Shown here one piece after another: positions 1 through 7,074 of a stretch of 16,573 nucleotides of DNA; within the stretch, counting starts at the first letter, position 1, and each line of letters starts with the position of its first letter. Both the position numbers and the translations under genes were made by a program. Source of the stretch: Bacillota bacterium (GTDB lineage Bacteria > Bacillota > DSM-12270 > Thermacetogeniales > Thermacetogeniaceae); contig DAOURU010000003.1 in the NCBI GenBank assembly GCA_030627585.1, positions 1 through 16,573 of the forward strand, in the 5' to 3' direction. The notes under the pieces are model-generated. The model was not told where the DNA came from, searched no databases, and was given only the letters and a program-made list of their open reading frames with translations.

Positions 1-1
1 C

Positions 2-136
2 ACAAAAACAGGAAACGCCCATGTCCGGCGAATCGTCATCGAAGCGTCCTGGTCATATCGTTATCCCCCTGCCCTCAAGGCTGCATTGCGTAGGCGTCAA
101 GAAGGAAAGGACCCGGAAGTCCAATTGATTGCCTGG
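2..136 (+). pseudogene. IS110-family transposase, C-terminal fragment
   Basis: Reading frame 2 from the window edge gives TKTGNAHVRRIVIEASWSYR followed by YPPALKAALRRRQEGKDPEV and QLIAW. This is the signature of the C-terminal IS116/IS110/IS902 transposase domain (GNAHxRRxxxEAxWxYR...PxxxxxLxxRxxG). IS110 enzymes are DEDD-type recombinases that move their element without terminal inverted repeats. In intact members the QLIAW-like stretch is followed by a KAQxRLHxRY-like segment; here the frame stays open but homology stops at the Trp codon near 134-136, so the gene is broken there. The N-terminal part, if present, lies left of the window. No catalytic residues are visible in the fragment. The family call is from recognition of the motif, not from a search. 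Confidence 0.72.
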
Positions 137-139
137 AAC

Positions 140-500
140 TCAGCATCACCAGAAACAGCAATAACCACAGAGCCTTCAGAGCCGCCAACAACACCTGCTC
201 CCAGGGCCACAGCCTCCACACTGGCGAGAATCTCCAAAGCAACGAGTTCTGTAACTACTTTTATACTTTTCTATACAAAGAAGGACAATTTTGCTGCTTC
301 AATTTTGCTGCTTCAATCCACTGGTCAAAAAGGGGCCATGGCGCTTTGATCGTCTGGTGCCGCCGCATGTACGCAGGAATCTTGCTGTCAAATTCAGGCA
401 GACGCATAGGCCGGAGCGGACTTGCCGTGCCGTAATTAAAAATATGAAACACGGGGAGGAAAACCCCTTCCCTGCAGCGAAAGTCTATTAAAAAAGGAGA
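140..500. other. Gap with no convincing gene between the IS110 remnant and ubiA
   Basis: About 360 bases without a supportable gene. Open frames exist on both strands, but none has a good ribosome site with a recognisable product. A 14-base tandem repeat lies at 286-317. AT-rich patches at 255-285 and 432-450 could hold promoter elements for the genes downstream, but no well-spaced -35/-10 pair stands out. The stretch probably accumulated through insertion and decay of mobile DNA. Confidence 0.5.
286..317. repeat. Short tandem repeat, 14-base unit, 2.3 copies
   Basis: The unit CAATTTTGCTGCTT occurs at 286-299 and 300-313, followed by the partial copy CAAT at 314-317. The copies are identical. 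It lies in non-coding DNA upstream of the prenyltransferase. Confidence 0.85.
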
Positions 501-525
501 TCATGCAGGGGGAGAAAAACCGAAA

Positions 526-1425
526 ATGGTCGTTCCTGTCTCCAAATTTTCCACCGGCCTGAAGAGAATCAAATTATACGGGGAGCTTGTAATGTTCAGC
601 CACAGTTTATTCGCTCTCCCCTTTGGGCTTGTGGGAATGATTTTAGCGGCAGGCGGCCTGCCTCCCATGCGGATTTTTTTCTGGATACTGGTTTGCCTGC
701 TGGGAGCGCGAAATGCTGCCAATGCCCTGGACCGGCTGATTGACTGCCGGATTGACGCCAAAAACCCCCGGACCGCCCACCGCCACCTCCCCCGCGGGCT
801 CGTTTCCGGGGGGGAGGTGCTTGGTTTGAGCATCCTGGGCTTCCTCCTGCTTGGGGTGGGAGCGTGGCAGTTGAATCCCCTTTGCCTGAAACTGGCTCCA
901 CTGGCAGTTTTTATCCTGGTAATTTACTCTTATACAAAAAGATTCACCTGGGCTTCCCACCTGGTGCTGGGGTTTGCCTGCGGAATTGCCCCAACAGCCA
1001 GCTGGCTGGCGGTGACCGGAAGTTTTGCCTTGCCGCCCTTGCTTTTAACAGGCGCCGTAATGTGCTGGGTTGCCGGTTTCGACACCATCTACGCCACCCA
1101 GGACTTCGAATTTGACAGGCAGGAAGGACTGTACGCCATTCCGGCCCGCTTTGGAATCGAAAATGCCTTGAGGATTGCAAAAGGTCTCCATTTTACCGTA
1201 ATCGTCTTGCTGCTGCTTGTTCCCCGTTTTCTCGCCCCTCCTTACGCCCTGCTCGGCGGCGTTTATTATCTGGGCGTGCTCGGGGTGGCAGGGCTCCTCT
1301 GCTGGGAGCACCTGCTGGTGAAACCGGATGATTTAAACAAGGTGACGCTGGCGGCTTATTCTGTGAATCAGGTGATCGGGGTCGCCATTTTCATCTTTAC
1401 ACTCTTGGATGTATTTATTTTTTAA
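526..1425 (+). CDS. ubiA: UbiA-family prenyltransferase (4-hydroxybenzoate polyprenyltransferase-like)
   Basis: An integral membrane prenyltransferase of 299 residues, the usual UbiA length. It would attach a polyprenyl chain to an aromatic acid in quinone (probably menaquinone) biosynthesis. Two Asp-rich motifs are visible. The first is at residues 66-85: N66, D69, D73 and D77 followed by NPRT. The second is at residues 186-205: D186, Y189, D193 and D197, in DTIYATQDFEFDRQEGL. These bind Mg-diphosphate of the prenyl donor. Long hydrophobic stretches separate and follow the motifs, as expected for the multi-helix UbiA fold. The ATG at 526 has AGGGGGAG at 506-513; an ATG at 503 is in another frame. 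The gene ends 27 bases before the U32-family gene, so the two are probably co-transcribed. In Firmicutes with the futalosine route this enzyme is called MqnP; which quinone is made cannot be told from the window. The family is sure, the substrate inferred. Confidence 0.88.
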   Translation: MVVPVSKFSTGLKRIKLYGELVMFSHSLFALPFGLVGMILAAGGLPPMRIFFWILVCLLGARNAANALDRLIDCRIDAKNPRTAHRHLPRGLVSGGEVLGLSILGFLLLGVGAWQLNPLCLKLAPLAVFILVIYSYTKRFTWASHLVLGFACGIAPTASWLAVTGSFALPPLLLTGAVMCWVAGFDTIYATQDFEFDRQEGLYAIPARFGIENALRIAKGLHFTVIVLLLLVPRFLAPPYALLGGVYYLGVLGVAGLLCWEHLLVKPDDLNKVTLAAYSVNQVIGVAIFIFTLLDVFIF

Positions 1426-1452
1426 TAAACTACAAGGTGGGAGTTAAAACAG

Positions 1453-3462
1453 ATGCAAAAAACGCAAGCGGTTTCCCGGGTAGAACTCCTTGCTCCCGTG
1501 GGAAAATGGGATGTGCTTGAAGCCGTAATCGCAGCAGGAGCAGACGCCGTTTACCTGGGCGGAAAAAAGTACAACATGCGGCTGCACCGGAAAGATTTTA
1601 ATTTTACCGGGGAAGAACTCCAGGAGGTCGTGAAATTTGCCCATGCCCACAATGTTAAAGTTTACGTAACCGTCAACAACCTCCTCACCAGCGCCGAAAT
1701 TTCCGAACTCTCCGCGTATTTGACCTTTCTCCAGGAAATCGATGTTGATGGATTAATCATTCAGGACCTGGGAGTCGCCCGGCGCGCAAAAGAACTGGGG
1801 CTTACCGTGCCCCTCCACGCCAGCGTGATGGCGAACGCCCATAATTTGGAAAGCCTGTTCTTCCTGCAGGAATTAGGGATCACGCGGGTTATCTTAAGCC
1901 GGGAGTTGACCCTGGCTGAGATTAAACTCCTCCACAACCAGGTGTCTTTGGAGCTGGAATACTTCACCCACGGGGATATGTGCTTTTCCCATGGCAGCCA
2001 GTGCTACCACAGCGGAATGCTTTTCGGTGAAAGCAGCAACCGCGGCCGCTGCCTGAAACCCTGCCGCTGGCCTTTCAAGCTGGTGGAGCACGACTCCCAA
2101 GCAGTGCTTCCGGTCCGGGCCGGGGGGCCTCATTTCCTCGCGGTTAAGGACATATGCCTGCTGCCCTATCTCCCCGAGGTGATCGAGGCGGGAATTTCCT
2201 CGCTTAAAATCGAAGGGAGGATGCGGGAGGCCGGCTACCTTCGCCCCCTGATCGGGTTTTACAGGCGCGCCCTCGACCGCTACTACGAAGACCCCGCCGG
2301 CTACAGTTTTAACTGGGAAGAGTACGAAGCGCTTCATGAAATGCGGGTGCGTGATTTGAGCCCCATGTATGCCTTCGGAAACCCGGGCCCCGCATCAATC
2401 GGCTATACAGGAGAAAGGGAGCCCCGTTTTTTCAGCTGCGCGGTGAAGGAGCCGGTGCTTACAGTGCAGGATCTCGCCGCCAACCCTCTTCCCGATCCCG
2501 GGCAAGAGAAGGCTGGAGACAGCAGGCCTCATCTCGCCGTGAAGGCCGGATCTTACCCTGCTGCGCGGGCCGCCCTCGAAAACGGGGCCGACATCATTTA
2601 TACAAGCGGGGAAAATTTCAGCAGTCAAGGCCCGCCGTGGCGCCTCGAGGATTTTCGGGAACTAGTTGCGAGAGGAAAGGAATGCGGCGTTCGGGTTGTA
2701 ATCGGAACACCCCGCATTACCCTGCCCGGGGAAATGGAGCGAATTTACCTCCTCCTGGAGGAAACCCATGAATTGGAGCCGGACGGCATTTTGGTCGCCA
2801 ACCTGGGTGCAATCTATGCGGCATCAAAAACCACCCGGCTCCCTCTGTACGCGGATTACGCCTGCAACCTTGCGAATCAAGAGGCGGCTGCCCTGCTGCA
2901 AAAGTACGGGGTTGTTCAGGCTACTGCCCCCCTGGAGTTTTGCTGGGAAGAACTTTTGCTCATGAGCCGGGAATTTCCCCTCCCGCTGGAGGCCGTGGTT
3001 CACGGTACCTTGCCGGCAATGGTCAGCGACCATTGCCTTCCGGCCGCCCTCCTGGAAGGGACAACCAGATACCAGCTCTGCCCCGGCCCCTGCCGGAAAA
3101 TGCAGTACGGGCTGCGGGATGCTGCCGGGCAGATTCACCCGCTCGAAACCGAACACAACTGCCGAAACCACCTCTTCCTCGCGCACGAACTCGCGCTTCT
3201 GCCCTATCTCCGTTCTTTCTACGGAGCCGGCTTTAAAAGCCTGCGTTTAGAAATTCCCACCTACAGCGCAGAGGAGGCAGGAGCTGTCACAAAACTCTAC
3301 CGCGCCAACCTCGACCGTCTCTGGGAAAGCCCGACCAGCTACCGTTTCCTGGAAGGTGATTGGGAGAAACTCCTGCAGGCCAGAAAGGGCCCCTTCGGAA
3401 CGGGACCCTATACCAGGGGCGTAAAAGTGAACAAAACCGGAAGGCTCGCACCTCGCGTTTAG
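1453..3462 (+). CDS. Peptidase U32-family protein with two U32 modules (TrhP/UbiU/UbiV-like)
   Basis: 669 residues, about twice a single U32 protein. Module 1 (about 9-320) starts ELLAPVGKWDVLEAVIAAGA and has HGDMC, then Cys177, Cys184, Cys200 and Cys204 (C-x6-C-x15-C-x3-C), then KIEGR at 252-256. Module 2 (about 358-630) repeats the layout: a start LAVKAGSYPAARAALENGAD, VVHGTL at 515-520, Cys528, Cys543 and Cys547, and an ALLPYL...GFKSLRLE tail like the ICLLPYL...GISSLKIE of module 1. In module 2 the first Cys is replaced by Pro521 and KIEGR is lost. Despite the peptidase name, studied members (TrhP, RlhA, UbiU/UbiV) act in O2-independent hydroxylation of RNA or quinone precursors, and UbiU/UbiV carry Fe-S clusters on conserved Cys. 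Start: ATG at 1453 after AAGGTGGGAG (1434-1443). The gene follows ubiA closely. The function here could be tRNA/rRNA hydroxylation or quinone synthesis; the sequence does not decide. Confidence 0.9.
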   Translation: MQKTQAVSRVELLAPVGKWDVLEAVIAAGADAVYLGGKKYNMRLHRKDFNFTGEELQEVVKFAHAHNVKVYVTVNNLLTSAEISELSAYLTFLQEIDVDGLIIQDLGVARRAKELGLTVPLHASVMANAHNLESLFFLQELGITRVILSRELTLAEIKLLHNQVSLELEYFTHGDMCFSHGSQCYHSGMLFGESSNRGRCLKPCRWPFKLVEHDSQAVLPVRAGGPHFLAVKDICLLPYLPEVIEAGISSLKIEGRMREAGYLRPLIGFYRRALDRYYEDPAGYSFNWEEYEALHEMRVRDLSPMYAFGNPGPASIGYTGEREPRFFSCAVKEPVLTVQDLAANPLPDPGQEKAGDSRPHLAVKAGSYPAARAALENGADIIYTSGENFSSQGPPWRLEDFRELVARGKECGVRVVIGTPRITLPGEMERIYLLLEETHELEPDGILVANLGAIYAASKTTRLPLYADYACNLANQEAAALLQKYGVVQATAPLEFCWEELLLMSREFPLPLEAVVHGTLPAMVSDHCLPAALLEGTTRYQLCPGPCRKMQYGLRDAAGQIHPLETEHNCRNHLFLAHELALLPYLRSFYGAGFKSLRLEIPTYSAEEAGAVTKLYRANLDRLWESPTSYRFLEGDWEKLLQARKGPFGTGPYTRGVKVNKTGRLAPRV

Positions 3463-3482
3463 TCGCGTAACATCGCGTTTCG
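3453..3482. repeat. Three 10-base tandem units TCGCGTNNNN across the U32 stop codon
   Basis: TCGCGTTTAG (3453-3462), TCGCGTAACA (3463-3472) and TCGCGTTTCG (3473-3482) are in exact 10-base register. The first copy contains the stop codon TAG of the U32-family gene. The repeat lies 43 bases before the aminotransferase start. Confidence 0.7.
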
Positions 3483-3524
3483 CAACGCTTATCAAGAAAA
3501 CATTTCTAAATAGGGGGTTCAATC

Positions 3525-4826
3525 ATGACCGGTAAAATTTGGGGCCCTGCGGAAATCATCAAGAAGAAAAAAGAGTACATTATGCCCTGTTTGTATCACT
3601 TTTACCAGGCGCCAATGCAGTTGGTGCGGGGAGAAAAACAGTACCTTTACGATCATGAGGGAAAAAAGTACCTCGACTTTCTTGCCGGCATTTCGGTCAT
3701 CAACGCCGGCCACTGCCACCCGGAAATTACCGACCGCATCTGCGAGCAGGTTAAAACCCTCCAGCATGTCTGTAATATCTACCTGACCCAGCCGATGCTG
3801 GAACTGGCCGCAAAGCTGGCGCAGATAACGCCGGGACGGCTCCAGAAAAGCTTTTTCTGCAACAGCGGAACCGAAGCCAACGAGGGAGCAGTCCTGCTCG
3901 CGAAAATTGCGACACGCCGGAGCGAACTCCTCGCCCTGCAAAACGGGCTTTACGGCCGCACCTATCTCACCATGAGCCTCACGGGTTTGCGCTTTTGGCG
4001 GACAGACCCTTCTCCCGCCGGGGGGATCTCTTTCGTTCCAAATGCCTACTGCTACCGCTGCCCCCTCAACCTCACCTACCCGGGCTGCGACCTCGCCTGC
4101 GCCGAAGCCGCCCGGCAGGTCATTGAAACTTCGACTTCAGGGGAAGTGGCGGCATTAATTGCCGAACCCATCCAGGGAAACGGCGGAATGATCACTCCGC
4201 CCCCGGAATACTTCCCGCGCCTGAAAGAAATCCTGGACGAATACGGAATCCTTTTAATCATCGACGAAATCCAGACCGGCTTTGGGCGCACCGGAAAGTG
4301 GTTTGCCATCGAACACTGGAACATCGAGCCGGACATCATGACAATGGCAAAGGCCCTCGGAAACGGTGTCCCGATCGGGGTTTTTACAGCACCCCCTGAA
4401 ATCGCCGACACCTACACCCGCCCCGGCGCCTCTACGCTGGGGGGAAACCCGGTTTCGATGGTCGCGGGCCTGGCGACCCTGGAAGTCATTGAAAAAGAGG
4501 GCCTGGTCCAGAACGCGGCTGCGCTGGGGGCTTACCTCAAAGAAAAGCTCGTGCTGCTTCAGGAGAAACACCCCTTCATTGGGGATGTACGCGGCCTGGG
4601 GCTGATGATGGGAGCGGAGCTTGTGAAGGACGGCAAAGAACCGGCAACCCCTGAAACGGATCAGGTTCTAGAGCTCATGAAAGACCGGGGGATTTTAATC
4701 GGCAAGACCGGGCGCGCCCGCAACGTCCTCGCTTTCCAGCCCCCGCTCGTCATTACGAGAGATAATGTTGACGAAATGATCGAAAACCTGGATGAGGTCC
4801 TTTCCGAAGTAGAAAGATCTAAATAG
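3525..4826 (+). CDS. PLP-dependent class III aminotransferase (alanine-glyoxylate/4-aminobutyrate type)
   Basis: 433 residues, normal for class III (fold type I) aminotransferases. The PLP site is readable: FFCNSGTEANEGA at 110-122 (phosphate-binding turn), Asp247 in LLIIDEIQTGFGRTGKW, and Lys276 in MTMAKALGNGVPIG, which forms the Schiff base; Thr304 in the STLGGNP block completes the cofactor site. The C-terminal domain has GDVRGLGLMMGAEL (353-366). The overall pattern is closest to alanine-glyoxylate (AGXT2-like) or 4-aminobutyrate transaminases; the amino donor and acceptor cannot be fixed by eye. The ATG at 3525 follows AGGGGG (3512-3517). A Cys-rich stretch (Cys176, Cys179, Cys188, Cys192) in the middle is unusual and might bind a metal, or be chance. 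The gene lies 62 bases after the U32 gene and 46 before nfo, probably in the same transcription unit. Confidence 0.9.
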   Translation: MTGKIWGPAEIIKKKKEYIMPCLYHFYQAPMQLVRGEKQYLYDHEGKKYLDFLAGISVINAGHCHPEITDRICEQVKTLQHVCNIYLTQPMLELAAKLAQITPGRLQKSFFCNSGTEANEGAVLLAKIATRRSELLALQNGLYGRTYLTMSLTGLRFWRTDPSPAGGISFVPNAYCYRCPLNLTYPGCDLACAEAARQVIETSTSGEVAALIAEPIQGNGGMITPPPEYFPRLKEILDEYGILLIIDEIQTGFGRTGKWFAIEHWNIEPDIMTMAKALGNGVPIGVFTAPPEIADTYTRPGASTLGGNPVSMVAGLATLEVIEKEGLVQNAAALGAYLKEKLVLLQEKHPFIGDVRGLGLMMGAELVKDGKEPATPETDQVLELMKDRGILIGKTGRARNVLAFQPPLVITRDNVDEMIENLDEVLSEVERSK

Positions 4827-4872
4827 AGCTAAAGAGATCTAAGCAAAAGAACTAAGCAAACGAGGTGAAAAC

Positions 4873-5721
4873 GTGCCGCTCGGTGCCCACATGTCCATTG
4901 CAGGCGGGATCTACAAGGCCATCCTGCGGGGAAAGAGCGTAGGATGCGAAACCATCCAGATTTTTACGAAGAACTGCAACCAGTGGCGGGCAAAACCCCT
5001 GACCCCGGAGGATCTTGCCCGTTTCGAGGATGCGCGCCGGAAAACCGGAATCACCCCCATCTTCGCTCATACTTCTTATTTGATTAATCTCGGTTCTCCG
5101 CAGGACGAATTATGGGAGAAGTCCCTGGCCGGCTTTCTGGTTGAAATGGAACGGTGCGCCGCCCTTGGTCTTCCCTACCTTGTGACACACCCGGGAGCGC
5201 ATGCGGGAGCAGGGGAAGAGGCAGGCCTCCGCCGCATTGCCCAGGCCCTCAACGAAATTTTGGCTCAAGCGGAGGGCTCAGGCGTGATGGTGCTGCTGGA
5301 GACAACTGCAGGGCAGGGATCGAATTTAGGCTACCGCTTTGAACACTTCGCCCAAATCATCGAAGACAGTTTTTATCCAGACCGGCTTGGGGTTTGCTTC
5401 GATACCTGCCACGCCTTCGCTGCCGGTTACGACTTTCGCACTCCTGAGACATTCGCCAAAACCTTTGAAACATTCGAGGCAACCATTGGCATAAACCGCC
5501 TGAAAGCCATCCATCTAAATGATTCCCGGTGTGAATTGGGGAGCCGGCGCGACCGCCACGAACACATCGGGCTCGGCAAAATCGGCCTCGAGGGTTTTCG
5601 CCTGCTCCTCAATGACCGGCGTCTTTGCTCCCTCCCGATGGTCCTGGAAACCCCAAAGGGGCCGGAAATGAAAGAAGACGTCGAAAACCTGATGACGCTG
5701 AAAAACCTGATCCGCACCTAA
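4873..5721 (+). CDS. nfo: Deoxyribonuclease IV (AP endonuclease)
   Basis: 282 residues, the standard length of endonuclease IV, a TIM-barrel enzyme with three zinc ions. It cleaves the phosphodiester 5' of abasic sites in base excision repair. All nine expected metal ligands are present in order: His66 (AHTSYLINL), His106, Glu143 (LLETTAGQG), Asp177 and His180 (GVCFDTCHAFAAGYD), His214 (IHLNDS), Asp227 and His229 (RRDRHEHIGLG), and Glu259 (VLETPKG). The start is GTG at 4873, giving the typical MPLGAHMSIAGG opening, with GAGGTG at 4862-4867. It sits between metabolic genes with no clear functional link to them. No truncation or odd residue is seen. Confidence 0.97.
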   Translation: MPLGAHMSIAGGIYKAILRGKSVGCETIQIFTKNCNQWRAKPLTPEDLARFEDARRKTGITPIFAHTSYLINLGSPQDELWEKSLAGFLVEMERCAALGLPYLVTHPGAHAGAGEEAGLRRIAQALNEILAQAEGSGVMVLLETTAGQGSNLGYRFEHFAQIIEDSFYPDRLGVCFDTCHAFAAGYDFRTPETFAKTFETFEATIGINRLKAIHLNDSRCELGSRRDRHEHIGLGKIGLEGFRLLLNDRRLCSLPMVLETPKGPEMKEDVENLMTLKNLIRT

Positions 5722-5836
5722 AAACAGGAAAGCAAACAAGAACCCGGTTATACTTTGAAGGCCGGCTTCATTATAATTTAAAAGACGAAGTATTTTTAAA
5801 GAGGCAACTTTTTGCCGATCTTTGCTGATTCCTGCC

Positions 5837-5844
5837 GGAGGAGG
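5837..5844 (+). promoter_or_regulatory. Ribosome binding site fixing the amidohydrolase start
   Basis: GGAGGAGG lies nine bases before ATG 5854. No such site precedes the GTG at 5991, where the long open frame begins. This shows that the real gene starts at 5854 and is frameshifted. Confidence 0.8.
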
Positions 5845-5853
5845 TATTGACAG

Positions 5854-7052
5854 ATGCAAAAGATGCTGGCCCTGGTTAATGGAAAGATCATAACGATGGC
5901 CGGCCGTTTTTACGAAAGAGGAACCGTTGTTGTGAAAGAGCGGATCATTGCTGCGCTGGGACCGGACCTGGATCCCCCGCCCGCGCCCAGGTGATTGATG
6001 CCACCGGGAAATACGTGCTTCCCGGTTTCATAGACGCCCATTCGCACGTAGGAATTCGGGAGGAAATTTACCGCATCGAGGGGGACGACATCAACGAAGT
6101 TTCGGATCCGGTAACCCCTCACCTGCGGGCGGTCGATGCTGTTTACATGGGGGACCAAGCCTTCCAGGACGCCCTGCGGGGCGGTGTGACCACCCTGATG
6201 ACCGGGCCCGGAAGCGCCAACGTCATCGGGGGATTGAGCCTGGCCATGAAAACTTACGCCAGAACAGTAGACGAGGCCGTTCTCAGGAACCCGGTGGGAC
6301 TCAAAGCGGCGCTTGGTGAAAACCCCAAACGCGTTTACAGAGAACAGAAAAAAGCACCGATGACGCGCATGGCGACGGCCGCCCTCCTCCGGGAGACGCT
6401 CGTGGCGGCGCAAAACTATGCAGTTAAACTTGCAGAGGGAAGGAATAACCCTTCCAGGCGTCCGGAGCGGGATTTAAAGCTCGAGGCAATCCTCCCTGTG
6501 CTGAGAAGAGAAATCCCTCTTTTGATCCACGCCCACCGTACAGACGATATCCTGACGGGGCTCAGGATCGCCGAAGAGTTCAACTTAAAAGTCAGCCTCC
6601 AGCACGCCACCGAAGCCCATAAAATTCCGGAAGAGCTTGCGCAAAAGGGGGTTCCCGCGGTTGTCGGACCCTCATTGACAACCCGCGCAAAAGTAGAATT
6701 AAAGGACCGCACCTTCGCAACACCGGGCATCCTCGCGCGGGCCGGGGTCAAGGTTGCCCTCATGACCGACCATCCCGTAACGCCGATCCAGTACCTTCCA
6801 CTTACAGCAGCGCTCGCCGTACGGGAGGGAATGGAGGAGGAGGAGGCCCTGAAGGCGATCACCATTAACGCCGCAGAGATCCTGGGTGTGGCAGACCGGG
6901 TGGGAAGCCTGGAGGCCGGCAAAGATGCCGATATTATCGTTTTAGACGGCCCTCCCCTCGACTGGCGCACAAAGGTGGAACTCGTTCTCGTGAACGGCGC
7001 AGTCGCCTACGCAGCCGGTTCCTACGCAGGCCTTTTAAATTCCATAAGTTAA
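5854..7052 (+). pseudogene. Amidohydrolase (imidazolonepropionase-related), split by a one-base frameshift
   Basis: Frame 1 from ATG 5854 gives MQKMLALVNGKIITMAGRFY and on to GPDLDPPPAPR, then a TGA at 5992-5994. The frame starting at 5991 continues with VIDATGKYVLPGFIDAHSHV, exactly what should follow. One missing C in the C-rich tract at 5974-5988 explains it; restoring it gives about 399 residues, normal for the family. The N-terminal strand domain is the small composite sandwich of amidohydrolases. In the second piece (counted from 5991) the metal-site residues are His17 and His19 (DAHSH), Lys105, His180/His182 (LLIHAHRTDD), His205 (LQHATEAH) and Asp260 (MTDHP). These are metal-dependent hydrolases of cyclic amides; the substrate is unknown. 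No slippery heptamer or pause structure suggests programmed shifting. It is either a true recent mutation or a base missing from the sequence; the rest shows no decay. Confidence 0.85.
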
Positions 7053-7074
7053 ATCCTGAAGGGGAGTTTTACCT

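Noticed and set aside
97..257. Minus-strand Ala/Gly/Val-rich open frame overlapping the IS110 remnant
   Set aside because: No ribosome site or clear start, and it overlaps recognisable transposase sequence on the other strand.
261..452. 63-residue minus-strand ORF
   Set aside because: No good ribosome site; it spans the 14-base tandem repeat and has no recognisable domain. It may be a remnant of mobile DNA but cannot be supported.
1453..3462. Calling the U32 gene a collagenase or secreted protease
   Set aside because: No signal peptide and no protease catalytic motif; the family name is historical, and studied members act in hydroxylation reactions.
5749..5777. Promoter before the amidohydrolase based on a perfect TATAAT at 5772-5777
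   Set aside because: No acceptable -35 box at 16-18 bases; the TTGAAG nearby is only 11 bases away. An extra internal promoter is possible but not supported.
5974..5994. Programmed -1 frameshift in the amidohydrolase
   Set aside because: The C-rich tract does not form an X-XXY-YYZ slippery heptamer in the reading frame and no downstream stem-loop is evident.
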